This document shows positions 1-12,503 of a DNA stretch of 64,000 nt, piece by piece. Both the position numbers and the translations under genes were made by a program. The notes under the pieces are model-generated. The model had not been told where the DNA came from. It searched no databases and was given only the letters and a program-made list of their open reading frames with translations. The stretch is from the NCBI GenBank assembly GCA_963669155.1, contig OZ022580.1, positions 24,667,512 through 24,731,511 on the forward strand, given 5' to 3'. The DNA comes from Arbacia lixula (taxonomy: Eukaryota; Echinodermata; Echinoidea; Arbacioida; Arbaciidae). Numbering within the stretch: position 1 is the stretch's first letter; each line of letters opens with the position of its first letter.

Positions 1-3000
1 TCCACGTCAATCTCTATATCATCTTCCTCCTCCTCCTGCTCCTTCTCACCCTTCTGGACCTTCACACTCCCAACCAGCAGTGTGTCCGGGTCCTCGGTAG
101 TGTCACAACGCGTCCCATCAAGCTTTTGCTCAGAGGTGGGGTCCCCTGGGGCCAAGCCTGGCTCAGGTAATGAGCTGGAGGAGGGGCGGGGTTCCTCTAA
201 CGCTCCTGCCTTCATGGGGGAGCACTTCTTGGGGGACTGCCGACGTGGCGTCAAAGGCACCTGTAGATGTTGAGAGAAAAGGACAGGGAAGAGACAGGAG
301 GGGAAATTGGGAGGTTCAACAAAACTAAGGTAATGATGAAGATGATGAGTTATAAGGAACAAGTGATGGAGATTATGCAGAAAAAAAGAAAAAAAAGGTA
401 CAAGATTAAGGAGATGACATACAAGAGAATGAACGATAAAGAAAGCGAGAAAAAGAAAAGAAATCCAAGGACTAAACCATACTGTAGAGAAACTTACATG
501 GAAAGCAAGCACAAAACAATCTGAAAAAGATCAACAACATTTTGCCTCCGTTGATGGATTTCTAGGCATGTCATGACAAGGCATAACTTTGCATACATGT
601 ACATTGGTGAGCAATGCAAAAGTCCAATGTGGAATGAAGAAAGGGAGGCATTCAAAATAATTATACAATTATTTATCATTGTTTAACTGAAGTCTTTACC
701 TTGGTTTGTAGGTAATTACGTGCAAAGTTCTTGACCTGAATCCTGGTCCTTGTCTTGATCATGTCTGATATTTCCTTCCACCTGTAGCCATGCAATTCCT
801 GGAAAGGAAGAAACAAAGGGAAAGAATGAACGATGATGTGCTATCAACTTGTCCAAGACTCATATACAAAAATATATTTATTGTACTCCACAAATTGCAA
901 TCACACAATACAATAAGGTCATAGTGGAGGCTTGGCAGCACTGATTTAGTTTGCAATGCATATCCATTTGAAATGTATGAATGAAAAACTATACCCACTT
1001 TCAATAAGAAATACAAAAATTCCACAATTTTACAAATTTCATGGGTTCATATAAGATACATACAGAATGCATAGAACAAGAATTACACAAAACCATGTAA
1101 AATGTAGTATATTTTGTGATTCAACAATATTATTTCTCAATTTATCTTTTTAGCCTTTAATAAGGTTTTTTTTACTCCAAAGCTTGGATTCAAGCTGATG
1201 GTGCCGAATGGATTGGTCTTTTTTCTTTTCTTTCAGCTGCAAATTGTGCAGTAAAAGTGGTACATGCATGTGATATTCAGACTGCAGTAATTGCAAACTG
1301 CTTTTCCTTGCATACTTACGATGCCTTTCTTGAAGAGTGCTTTCTCCTCATTGGTCCATTTTGTACTAGAGAAGGTGACCTTCTCAGCTCGTCTTCAACA
1401 CAAAGTAATGTAATTAATAAGTAATTAGTGAAGATCAATTAACATATCCAACATCACATTACATACATTTGCTTCTAATATTAGAAGTCATCAAACAACA
1501 ATTACTGGTATATAACTTTAGATGCCCTTGTCTGAGTTGAATTGCATTCAGCTAGCAGAAATGATTGTAGGAATTGAAAATGAGCACGATATTCATGCAA
1601 GCTGGATACGATATATCTGGTATACCTCAAAAGAAATATTATTATTCATTCATTATTACACCATTTGAACAAACAATAGCCCATCAGTGACTCAGGATGA
1701 GGACTAGGGTGGTATGCCAAAAAGTTTTCTCCAAACTCCCCAAGTTATGAGGTGCCTAAAAGAGGCCAATTTGGTATTCCAAAACGTCCTCCTAGGATGC
1801 TTTTGATGCACATTAGGGAGGGTTTGACCACACCCAGTGCGCATGCTGAGCCAATGGAAGGAAGGGCTTTATTAATGGAGAGCCAATCACAATAAAAAAC
1901 AAATCTCATTAGAACTCTCCCCTAGGTTTCTTTGTAAATATGCGAGCACACATTGATGTGCATGCAGATCAATCGTGTATGTGCGCCAGTTGAATTTTTG
2001 CGCTGGTGTACGAGATTGTTACAATTTTTTACCCCTTCATTGTACATTCAGAAAAGTGGCAATGTAAGACACGTAATATGCTAACAATATTGTATGCAAT
2101 CAAACCAATTCCTAGAAGGGATGTAAACTACATGATTTTATTCTCTCAAGAAAGAGGTTTGTGTGTGTAATAATTGTATAATATTGGATGGCTTTGAGGG
2201 GGACACCAGAATATATTGCATGAGTCGCAGTCGAGTGCAATATATTCTGTTTTCCCTGAAAGTGCTATCTAATATTTTCATTCTAATCAAGAATTCACTT
2301 TAAAAGGCTCATAATCAAAGGGCTCAACTAACTTAGTCTTAGCCTTTAGGTCAACAAAGGCTAAGCCCAGGCAAGGTCTGAGCTGGCTTGGTAGAGTCTG
2401 AGCTGGGAGTCTGCTATTAATCAATTAATGAGAGTAATTTTTTACACTTTTTCCATCATTAGCAATGGGGTATAACTTTTAAGACTAGTAGGTTAGATCT
2501 TGCATAGACTTTAACAAAGTTAGACTTGCTACTATACTACTAAATCTACCAGATAGACTACAAATCAAAGCAGAAGAACAAGAAAAAAAAAAGTTAGGAA
2601 AGTTATGGCTGTTCAAGGTATTGCTGTTCGATGATACCTTGCCACATGTAGCATCTGTAAATAAGTTGTATTGTATACCGCTATGGCCCTGCCTTTATCG
2701 GATTTAAAAATTGCTGCTAAGATGTCATAACCTTCCTACTCTATTCATGTAAAGAAAGTGAATGTTACCGTTTACCGGCTAGCCCTCAGTCTAATTACAT
2801 TGACTTAACTTGGCTCATTTAGTAATATAAAATATAATTTGTAACAAGGCCAGATTATTCATGTTTTAAAGATCATACCTTGCTCCAGAAAAATGGAAAG
2901 CAGAGGCCATATTCATTAAAAACTTCCCTGAGCCTACCTAGCTAAGCTAGCAAGCATTTATGAATATGGCCCCAGAAGAAATCTTCACCACCATTCCTTC

Positions 3001-4352
3001 TGTTCTTTCTGAATGTACAAGTATATCAATGGGATATCATACAGTCTGCTCCTAATGTAGAAACTTTATTGTACTTACTTCTGAGTGCAGAGCGTCTTTG
3101 CTGTGTTCTTGTGTCTTTCAAAGAAGAAAAGACAGAAATTGCACAATAAGTGGAGCAATTTTGCTGCAAACAATCAAAACATTCATCTCAAAGGTTGCCC
3201 CATTTGCTTCAATATTGTACATTGTATTTGCACCAAAACAAGTTTTGTAACACATTAGATATTCAAACACATTTGACCCCAAATTGAATCAGATCTACTC
3301 TAGGTAATAGACCATTTTCGTTATGTATGCAAATTATATCCACGTAGTTCAAACAATACGTTACTAATGGGAACCCCAAAGCTTATCCGAGGTTTATCCC
3401 AGTAGCAATAACTAATAGATTGTAAGATTGTAAGTGCATGCCATCCATTGAATCTGAATGACTAGATACAGGTTAATGCAATAATGCGTTACTACACAGT
3501 TAGGGGGAAAGTTGTGAATACATTACGAAAACGGTCTATTGCTGGTGGTCATTGCAATCAATAGTTCACTAAAATTAGTAATTAAAAATGTAACACAGTT
3601 TCGTAAAAATGCAAAATAAACACAATATAAGTGGGTACAATGCTTACATACTGAAAAAAGTGTTAAAGAAGAATTGACAAATCAAATATATGTTTAGCTT
3701 ACATGTATTTCTTATGAAATAATAAAGAAATATTCTCTAACAATATATGGTACATCTTTACATTGAACACTTGTGGTTCTACGACACACATAGTAATAAT
3801 ATGCATCATCAGAGGTCATCATGGATTCTCATGGCATGGAACCAGTAGGTCCTTGCACAGCCCTATAGTGAGGTAGTGCTGCTGTTGAGCTTTCACTTTC
3901 CGACTGCACACTGCAAAATCTGTACAACAGTGACCCAATCATTTCCTTTTTTACACCTCAATTTGTTGTATTTCTGGATGTCGGCCACATTTTAGATTGA
4001 ACTTTCAATAGTCATGCGTTTATTTGAATATTTCAGAATCCACTTTATTTTTATTCAAGCAATGCCCAATTTTTAAAGTCCAAGGCAAAAGGATAAAACA
4101 ATAACAAGCAATGAGTGCAGAAGACAGCTTACTCTACAGTGATTAAATACCTCAGTTTTTACTTTACTCACCTTATCAGTTTGTTCTTCTGCAGGTAGGA
4201 ACTGAGGTAAACAAGGTCTAAGGAAATTCAACTTCATGTGGAAATTATATATAAAGCCTTTTTAAAATACACTGAAGTGTGTATTCCATACACACCTGAC
4301 CCCCCCCCCCCCACACACACACACACAAACACATAGTTTAAAAGGGACAAAG

Positions 4353-4392
<40 letters not shown>

Positions 4393-5083
4393 GTGTGTTC
4401 GTGTGTGTGTGTGTATTTGCATGTCCTTCAGCCTACTTCACCCGACTGCAGGAGGAATTAAGGCCCCTTCACCAATTTTCCACTTTTATCCATCTTGAGC
4501 TGTTCTCTGCCAAACAATGCCGTTTTGTGCTGTTAAATCATCCCTCCATCTTTTGCTTTGTCTCCTTCTTTTTCTGGTTAGGTGTCTAGGAGTCCAGACT
4601 GTAGTTTTGTGTGTCCATCTTTTGTCATACCTCCTGGCTAGATGTCCTCCCCACCTCCATTTCTTTGATTTGATGGTCAATATAATATCCTGCACTCTTG
4701 ATTTCTGTCTTAGGTCTAAATTTGTCATCCTGCCCCTCTTTGTTCAACCTATCATTATTCTTTCCATTGCTCGTTCTATCACTCTAAGTCCAAATGTTTG
4801 TTAGTTGTTGCAGGAACAAGACAATGGACACAGTGATGTGTATGAATCGTAGGGTTCAATGGAAGGAGAGGATTGTAATCTCACAAAAACTAGTCGGATA
4901 AGATACCCCTGCCAACACACACACACACACAATACTGGCAAGGATACTGCTCTTCCTTTATCATCTGGTGAATGGTGGCTCGGCTGCTCTCATCCATGTC
5001 ATCATGCAAGATCACAGTCGGGATGTGGGAGTTAAACTGGAGGGAGGGAGAAAGGAGAAGAGAGAGAGAGAGAGAAAGAGAGC

Positions 5084-5143
<60 letters not shown>

Positions 5144-6826
5144 GACAGAGACGGGGATGGAAAGGGGGAGAAGTAGGACATGGGAGGAAGAGAGACAGAG
5201 AAGAGAAGAGAAGAGAAGAGAAGAGAGACAGAGAGTGAAGAAAAGAATGAAGAGAGCTTGACAGAGAGGGGAGAAAGAGGCAGAGAGATGCAGAGACAGA
5301 TAATGATTAATATTTTTTAATCATTAACATCTATGACAGAACAGTTGCAGAGACAGACAATGACTTGGGAATTATGACATCAAAGCTGGTTATGATTAAA
5401 AATATTCCAAATATTGATGTTGGCATTTGATATTTTAGCCAAGAGGTTTCCCAAATGCATACATGTACATCATATCATGTTTGAATTCTTTTCGTACAAA
5501 AATGTTTTCATAATATATTTGCATGGGTAATGGATAAGCCACATGACAACCATTGTGAATCGCTCTACGTACAGCACTGCGCCTCACTGTACCTGATCAT
5601 CAAATGTCAGCCATGGGTGTTCAGAAAACTCAGGAGAGAGTTGGGAGCTCATTGACGGCAGCTCATTTGGGTCAATTCCCAGAGAGAGTGATGACGGGCT
5701 GAAATTAAAAAAAACGTCAAGAAAATATCAGATCACCATTTACATGTTGCAAAGCATGAAGTTGGAAAATTTATCATTTAAATCTACCATGGAAAGGGTC
5801 AAGTACACTGCCCTCAACGTACAACTCAAAATAATTTGACTCTTTGCTAATGCGCTAGCAAAGGGTCACTGAATGAATTCAGCTGTGGCAAAGAAAGAGG
5901 TTTGCTTGCTTAACATCACTTCATTGAAGGCATCAAGGCAAAATGCACAAAAAAGGTAAACAAATATTTTAAAATGTTGAGTATCATTCAAATATTCCGT
6001 AGATCAGAGGGCTAGTCTAAGCAATCCAACATTTTAACACTGTCTAAAATTATATGCTTATTTATACTTGAATGATTAATTCAACGTTTGATTGAGATTT
6101 TTGCATCAGTTGTGAATATCATCACATGCATTTGATAACCCCTATCATTCAGTATTCAGACATTTATTTTCAGAATGGCATGTTTGCTCAGACTATCATT
6201 AACATGGACATGGTATCTTTCAACACGAATATGACCAAAAAGAAAGCATTAAATAAATTTAAAGAAATGAATTAGAAAATAAGAGGTTAATATCACAACA
6301 ATCTCCATAATAATGATGTGTTATAGACATACATTATACAATAATCAACCTTTCAAACAACATCTTGTCACATATTTAATAAAATTATCATTATTTCAAC
6401 CTGATATTTTATCAATTATTGCAGAGTTTCATGAGAAGAAAGGCTTTCAATTTGTCTGAAAATTCCGATTCCTAGATGTCACTGATATCCGACTTAGCAC
6501 TCTTTTCGTGAAATGGTTTAGCATCATTAATACTAGGGACTACTAGCGTGAGTTCTAAGTGAGATGTCACTGGCATTCATGCAGAAACAGGCCCAAACCA
6601 AGGTCTACGACTACGAAGTCAAACTTCCAACAACAAACTTAGCATATGGGACTGAATTATGACTTATGCTGTCATACAGCTTTAACTCAATGTACCAAAC
6701 TCGCTTGCCTATTCCCAACTAATACTCTATTAGACATTTGTGCAACAATTAAATCATGACATATATTTACCCTTCGACTTCGTCATCAATGCCCTCAACA
6801 TCTAATTCCACAAGATCATCCTCCAT
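1..6826 (-). CDS. MYSM1: MYSM1 orthologue, N-terminal eight coding exons (partial, runs off left edge)
   Basis: Histone H2A deubiquitinase of the SANT-SWIRM-MPN family, a nuclear chromatin protein. Exons in gene order: 6826-6771, 5698-5593, 5036-4931, 4217-4172, 3114-3079, 1392-1320, 798-700, 260-1. All junctions are AG/GT and the phases agree, giving 260 codons plus two bases. The protein starts [19 protein letters not shown]. An early HPWLTFDDQ...[16 protein letters not shown] stretch matches the region of human MYSM1 with [26 protein letters not shown]. The SANT domain spans exons 6-7 ([14 protein letters not shown], then [19 protein letters not shown] and [13 protein letters not shown]), like KWTIEEKELFEQGL...GRRWTKISKLI in human. 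Exon 8 is Ser/Pro- and Glu-rich linker. SWIRM and the JAMM catalytic domain must lie to the left. The start is the first ATG of the conserved acidic N-terminus. Gene identity is firm; the exon 3 donor (T|GTGTGTGTG) is the weakest junction. Confidence 0.88.
2905..2972. mobile_element. 68-base mini-MITE, GGCCATATTCAT termini
   Basis: GGCCATATTCATTAAA and TTTATGAATATGGCC are inverted around a short CTAGCTAAGCTAG core. A looser relative is near 26224-26322 in DHCR24 intron 6. Confidence 0.5.
3307..3539. mobile_element. MITE with ATAGACC termini, MYSM1 intron 4
   Basis: Left ATAGACCATTTTCGTTATGTA and right TACATTACGAAAACGGTCTAT are inverted copies. The interior (ACTAATGGGAACCCCAAAGC, TTAGGGGGAAAGTTGTGAAT) recurs near 57.7 kb inside another element. 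Confidence 0.75.
4353..4413 (+). repeat. (TG)n microsatellite, MYSM1 intron 3
   Basis: A long TG run with interruptions to 4413, preceded by a C run and (AC)n at 4303-4332. It lies beside the LINE fragment on its 3' side, between MYSM1 exons 4 and 3. Confidence 0.95.
4427..4795 (-). mobile_element. LINE (RTE-like) C-terminal fragment
   Basis: The minus-strand translation reads [14 protein letters not shown], a stop, then [38 protein letters not shown] and [10 protein letters not shown]...WQRTAQDG. This is the conserved tail of endonuclease/reverse-transcriptase LINEs often annotated as craniofacial-development-protein-2-like (KWRWAGHVAR...RWTDDI...AQDR). Only the last 110 or so residues remain and one internal stop is seen. 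It lies in MYSM1 intron 3, beside a TG microsatellite. Confidence 0.75.
4915..4930 (+). repeat. (AC)n microsatellite forming a MYSM1 splice donor
   Basis: ACACACACACACACAC abuts exon 3 (4931-5036), so on the gene strand the exon ends ...CAGTATT and the intron begins GTGTGTGTGT. Confidence 0.85.
5059..5240 (+). repeat. (GA)n microsatellite, MYSM1 intron 2
   Basis: Purine-rich GA run followed by GACAGAG and (AGAAG)n. On the gene strand it is a pyrimidine tract leading to the exon 3 acceptor at 5036. Confidence 0.95.
5890..6030 (+). repeat. Dispersed repeat shared with 55.3 kb
   Basis: AACATCACTT(C/T)A(T/A)TGAAGG and GTTGAGTATCATTCAA(A/G)(T/C)ATTCC occur in the same order at about 55320-55435. 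It lies in MYSM1 intron 1. Confidence 0.55.
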
Positions 6827-7220
6827 AATTTCGTGTACGGATTACTGACTATCTTCAATCGATGAATGGAAGTAAGTTACGCTAGAGTATGGTGTCCTTG
6901 AATAACACACATACAATCATCGAGAATGTTGATGTGAATTGTAGCGTTTCATTTATCATAACGAATTTTCCTCCAACAGATCTAAATATTTATTATGTAT
7001 TGACTAATCGTGCTCGTCATATTATTTTTAAAGGTATTTAAGTAATGTGTGATACGTGTGCAGTGTGTCGTAGATCTTAAGGCTTCACCTTCAAAATATA
7101 ATATTAAATTCATTCAACTGCAGGCCAATATAATTAATCGCAATGAGAAAACAGATCATACAATAAATACGGGAGTTCTATATCTCGCACACAAAGGGAC
7201 AATGGATCCTCCCTCTATGT

Positions 7221-7223
7221 CAC

Positions 7224-7254
<31 letters not shown>

Positions 7255-7260
7255 ACTCTC

Positions 7261-7315
<55 letters not shown>

Positions 7316-7330
7316 TCTCACCCTCCCCTT
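7221..7330 (+). repeat. (CT)n microsatellite after poly(C)
   Basis: A run of C followed by about 90 bases of CT with a few CA steps. Confidence 0.95.
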
Positions 7331-7780
7331 CTTTCTCTCCGTCATCTTTATTCATTAATTTGTTTTGATATATGTCATTTCTTCCTCCTCTCCTGCTCCT
7401 CTTCTGCCTTATCTGTTGTTGCCTCCCTCTCTGAATAAACTCTCCCGCTTACACATAAACGCGCCCTTCATGCCCCATGCGGCCTCTCAATATTTCCTTC
7501 CTATTCATTTACTTGCTTTGATATCTGATTATCTGTTTTGTTATCCTCAGCCTTCTTCTCCCTCTTCTGCTACATTTAGGCCTACAACTGATCACACTAT
7601 GTCGAGGTGTAGAAATATCATACATCATGAATTATGATGCGAGCCGTATCAACGGTCTATTGTTGGTCAAGTACCCGGATACGCCGGCAATTAAGTATTG
7701 GACCATTTATGAGCAGATTTCAGTTAGTGCCCTGCACTGACCATAGGGTATTTAAACCCCTACTTACTACAATTTTGTAT

Positions 7781-7845
7781 CACACCTGACGAAGTGTTGC
7801 AGACCTGACGAAGTGTTGCAGCGGCGCACGAAACGTCGTGATCTT
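7781..7845 (+). other. Hammerhead-like core of a Penelope-type element end
   Basis: CTGACGA (7786-7792, repeated at 7805-7811 by a 19-base tandem duplication) is followed by a small hairpin (GTGT...GCAC) and GAAACGTC (7830-7837). This order (CUGANGA, stem II, GAAA, short stem III, GUC) is that of hammerhead ribozymes carried by Penelope-like elements. ATCAC before the core and GTGAT after GTC could form stem I. No reverse transcriptase is seen nearby, so this is at most a terminal remnant. Confidence 0.5.
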
Positions 7846-8079
7846 TTCGATTCCGTTTACCATACATTGCTAGACAAACGATTATCAGTAGCCATTTATT
7901 CGCAATGAATGAGTAACATATTTAGCATCATAAATTATATTATGCCACATTTTTAGAAGCAAATTTTGCAACATTTCACCGATTACCTTTTGTAATAATC
8001 CTTTATATATTTCATAAGATTTTCATTAATTTTTGGTTTACATTATCTGAACGCGTACCAGATAATTTGTGATTAAACG

Positions 8080-8490
8080 ACGCAATGCCCATTGCTCATC
8101 GCATCTGCCAATCCACAACATTTATAATGTATGATGCTTCTGGCAGAATAGACCTTGTGGGTTGACATGACATCGTGGTCCACAATGGAATTGTTGTGTT
8201 CTGTATTTTATCATGTGGTATACACACAAAAATGTCTAAATGAATGTCCAAAAGTGAAACTTTCTCATTAACCCCTTATGCGGCACACTGTCTTATACTC
8301 TATTGGATTTGTGTGCAAAACTGCACGAGTGCCGCATTATGTTCTGTAAATGATTATGACAAGAATAGTAATGAAATGTCATGAAACGTGCTTCTTAAAA
8401 ATGATATCCTTTTACTTTTTGATAATCATGTCAATCTCAACTTGAGATTGCAACTTTTTTTGTATTACTTCTCAAAAGTGTCAAGTCTTT
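8080..8490. mobile_element. Diverged copy of palindrome family 5
   Basis: Shares GATGCTTCTGGCAGAA, CACAATGGAATTGTTGTGTT and the end CTCAAAAGTGTCAAGTC with the element at 49911. Its left end could not be placed. It lies in the MYSM1-DHCR24 intergenic region. Confidence 0.5.
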
Positions 8491-8627
8491 TTTGATAAAT
8501 GATTACTAAAAAAATATAGTTTACTATTTGTAGGCAAACTGCTACTGCTAACAGTAAATTACGACTCCTATACTACTACTACTACTACCAGACACACACA
8601 CAGACGCTTTTACACGCAGGCATACAA

Positions 8628-8635
<8 letters not shown>

Positions 8636-8697
<62 letters not shown>
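8636..8697 (+). repeat. (CA)n microsatellite
   Basis: An uninterrupted CA run of about 60 bases, preceded by (ACT)n at about 8568-8587. Confidence 0.95.
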
Positions 8698-8698
<1 letters not shown>

Positions 8699-10446
8699 CA
8701 CCAGACGTATACAGCTACAGGTACACACGAACATACAAATAACACATCCTACTAATGTTGTTGTCATTGTAGGGACTACTTATATACATGTAGGCTACTA
8801 TTGCATCACCGTTGGTTACGCGGTGTCACTTGGGAGTTAGCACCGAGGCGGCACTTTGATAAACATATGTTGGGCCTATAAAGTTAATCTTTAAACCTAT
8901 CTTGAGACTTTGAGACTTTGAAAAATTGAGACTTTTATACTGCAACTTGATATCACGTTTAGAGCCTTTTCACCATATTGTAACCATATTCCTACGATTC
9001 AATCTTTATATCTTTCAATCTTTATAGATGCATCGTGACATTACATGTCACAACTGCGCAAGCATAATGGGGTGAGGATATTCCCCCCAAATTCTTCTGC
9101 TCATCCGATTTTGTTTGAGGCCTATACTTCAAATTCGGACAAAAATCACATGAGAGATCAAAGAGAAAATCTTTGTAAAGCATTCTTTTGTGACTAGAAG
9201 GAGAGTACAATGAGTCTGCATTATTAAACGGCAGCTGGATATCCTTGTACATCCTTGGTTTGAGTCGACTCTATACATAAAGGGCATATTGATAAGTTGC
9301 TCAATTACATTGTGGTTTTCAAAATGATTTCATTTTTTAATGCAAAGTGTATATGCAAGGGTAAAATATACATGTAGTGTGATATGTGTTTCTTGAGTGA
9401 GAGCAATTACCATCGGACCTTCATTAACCCTTCATTAACCTTCGTTAACCCCCCCCCCCCCCCCTCGTCCCCCAAATCCAAATTTAGATGCGATCATCAT
9501 CTACCGCACATTATTACCCTCACCTTTCATTCACCGTACCAGGGTCCGTTATTTCGTCATTGTCTATATTGATCTCCCCAGGTCCGACGACAGACTGGTG
9601 GAACACACACGTGTGTGTATGTCGTGTGTACATAAATTCGCATCAAGGTCAACTTTCAAGCACACATGAACAAAATGTACGTGCCCGAGCAGTATCCGGT
9701 CATGCATGCCGCCGCGCGAGCCGATCATCGTACGATGCGATCATCGCTTCTCCACTGTGCGCTTATAACTGCGGATTTATTCGCCCAATTGGGCTAATAG
9801 TGTGAAGGCGGACGAAAATACATGTAGTCGGACGGATTGCAAAACTGAACAAACGAATGACTTTATACGACAAAGGGTCGTTTTCACGAGACAATCACTT
9901 TTGGGGAAGAAGTTACGGTTGATAGAGAGGTAGACAAAGGTGAAGAATGAGGAAAAACAAAATACTCCACTTGCAGTTATTGCTTTTTCGATTTTCCAAA
10001 GGTCTTCAAGTTCCTTCGAAAATCAAAGGGAAAGCGCCATTGCAACCATGAAGTTGGGTTGGTTTTATAAGCAAACACGTTAAAGAAACATAAGACAACC
10101 TAAGATGGTAGACTATGTCTGCTTGAACCAACACCACTGTGAGCTACTTAAAGGAATAACACAAAGATACTTTTGTATTTTGGTAAAATAAAATCTTGAT
10201 TTTACTCGAGTTCTTGGTTTCTAGGTAGAGACAAATTATGGAGTATGGAGAAGTTCTCAGCTACATACATGATTGTATACGTCTACTCATATCACGCCTT
10301 CCGATGATCAATAGAATACTGACTTATATTTTTTTCCGCCCACCTTCTTATTTTGAGCAGGGCTCATAACTGTCAATCGCTATTAAAATGTATACAAGAA
10401 AGCAAAGATGCCATACCGGCAAACGGTGTCAAAATGAAGAACTTGT

Positions 10447-10447
10447 A

Positions 10448-10528
<81 letters not shown>

Positions 10529-10568
10529 CATATTGTTATTAATAATAATAATTATTATAATAATGATG

Positions 10569-10602
<34 letters not shown>

Positions 10603-10610
10603 TAATAATA
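10447..10610 (+). repeat. (AAT)n microsatellite grown from the LINE tail
   Basis: About 160 bases of nearly uninterrupted AAT, broken by a short AT-rich island near 10528-10572. It is directly joined to the 3' UTR of the minus-strand LINE, whose family ends in short ATT repeats. It is therefore best read as an expanded LINE tail. The long poly-Asn open frame across it is an artefact. Confidence 0.9.
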
Positions 10611-10611
10611 G

Positions 10612-11390
10612 TCCATTTATATATAGCGCAATATTACAGTTAAGTCTCAATGCGCATAAAAGAGAAATAGAGAAAGAAGTGGAACCCTTTTTAAGCAAAG
10701 ATAAAGTGATTGAAATCTACACTGTTCACTAAGAGAATGTCTTCAATTTGGCGCGAAATTGATCCTCAGTTTTAGATTCTTGAATCAAGTCTGGAAGTTT
10801 ATTCCAGATATAGGTGCGGCAAACTGGAAAGACCTCTGACCCGTATGTTTTGGTTTTAACAGAGTATTGCACTAAAAGATTCTTTGAATTTGAATGAAGG
10901 ACCCAATGTGATTTATATACAAACTAATAAGTTCTTGAATATAGTCAGGAGAATTTCCATATAAACATCTATATGAAATGACTAAAATCTTAAACATAAT
11001 ACGTTTATTTACGGGCAACCAATGTAAGTTATGCAAAACAGGACTTATAGACTCGCATCTTTTATAAAAGCGAGCGGCAGAATTTTGTATGTGTTGTATA
11101 CTTAATAATATATGTGGAAGACCAAATAAGATACTATTACAATTATCAATGTGACTTAAGACAAAAGCATGGGCAAGTCTCTCAGTAGTGTTTTTATCCA
11201 AATATTGTCAAATATTCCCTAGCTTATAGAGACCAAATGGCGCCTTTTTACACATATTACGTGCATAATTTACTAATGACATATTCGCATCACTGAAGTT
11301 TTTAACACACTTTGCGTGTTGTAGTGAGCTCTCATCAAACAAAACAGATGGCATTATATTTTTCGTTAAATCGAGAAGACAAATGAAGGA
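10612..11390 (-). mobile_element. CR1/L2-type LINE, 3' end of the reverse transcriptase ORF
   Basis: On the minus strand the translation gives the typical end of a CR1/L2-clade ORF2. First come remnants of the VKNFSDANMSLVNYARNMCK region, then a stop, then YLDKNTTERLAHAFVLSHID, NCNSILFGLP, QNSAARFYKR, ISPVLHNLHWLPVNKRIMFK and YRCLYG. After a frame change the terminal block reads RTYIWNKLPDLIQES and ends at a stop at about 10729-10731. The short 3' UTR has GCGCTATATATAAATGGACTATTATTAT, typical of these LINEs, and runs into the AAT repeat. It is 5'-truncated, with at least one stop and one frame change, so it is a dead copy. Confidence 0.85.
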
Positions 11391-12400
11391 ATTCGGTTTT
11401 TCTCAGCGTTCAGTCTTAACAAATTACATGATGATCACAACTTGATATCTACTAAAAAATGACTCCTACTGAGGAATAACTAATAATGCTTTGCGGCGTA
11501 TAAAGCTGAGTATCATCAGTATAGACCACATAACCAAAACCATAGCTGGAGACATGGGAGCTTACTTACACAGAACTATGATATTGTTCTCCCTTTATGC
11601 AGAATTACAAAGGATACACTTCTGGCCAAACGTGAAGCAGACCAGCCTTATACAACTTCAGTTATTCCTTGTCTAGGAAAATATAAAGTGTTAGCAAAAA
11701 GGCTACTTAGGACCAACCAGGCATGTGTCCTAAAGTACGTTTTGCAGGAGGACTACCTATAATAGGTTTATATTTTAAGCGTATGAAAAAAAAATAGCTA
11801 GTGATGCCCTGCACCTTACGGTCTAGAAGGCATGCAGGCCCAAGTAAATGTGCATGTAAATGTGTTGTTTCCGCAACTCGTGAAATACAATAATACATAT
11901 ACAAATTGAAAAGACATACATCAAATAAATGTTGCCGTTCTATGGAAAGCCTATGCTGGAACGATAAGTAACGGTAATGATAATCCAGAGATTAATAATG
12001 ATGCGGTTCCGTCTAAGCCAAGCTTGAATAGTAATAGTGACACTTTTGAAAAACAATAACAAACAATGAACAGCTTCAATCTACCTGATATTCATTGAAA
12101 CATCATTATGTAGACCTAGCTACAATTGAAAAATGTCGAATTGTTAGGGCGCAGATTTCGTGACATTTCGTTAATCAATTTATAATTGACAAAAAATAAT
12201 CAGGACCACATGTTGATGTGTAAAGTTAGGTCTATCGGAACATTTTATTCAGAACACAACAATTGCCACTGTGTCACAGATTTTGGGCTACTTCCAGACT
12301 TTCTGCTGCTTATGTTCAGTATTACACAAGGAACGATCAGCTGAGAAATTTATGAAATTGCGTGCATCGCGGTACCGGTTAATGTATTGAAATTGAGGTC

Positions 12401-12410
12401 GCCAATCCAG
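12401..12410 (+). promoter_or_regulatory. CCAAT box about 100 bases before the DHCR24 ATG
   Basis: GCCAATCCAG at 12401 contains a forward CCAAT box in a locally mixed-composition stretch upstream of the DHCR24 start. NF-Y/CCAAT sites are common in sterol-pathway promoters, where they work with SREBP. I could not identify a convincing sterol response element or TATA box here, so the assignment is tentative. Confidence 0.3.
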
Positions 12411-12503
12411 TCAGCAGGACTGCTCGAGTAACACTTGTAGTTGTGGATTTTGCTTAAAAAACGCACAATTCTGTCGCTTAACGAAAATAAAGAAGAAGAG
12501 ATC

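Larger units (their letters stand above)
6827..12400. other. MYSM1-DHCR24 head-to-head intergenic region
   Basis: About 5.7 kb lies between two divergent start codons. It holds a CT microsatellite, a hammerhead-like motif, a copy of the slow-palindrome family, a CA microsatellite, and a LINE 3' end with an AAT tail. No host gene is supported. Promoters of both genes must lie here, but I can point only to the CCAAT box near DHCR24. Confidence 0.6.

Noticed and set aside
10388-10732. Open frame with a long poly-Asn run
   Set aside because: It is the translation of the AAT microsatellite at the tail of a LINE on the other strand.
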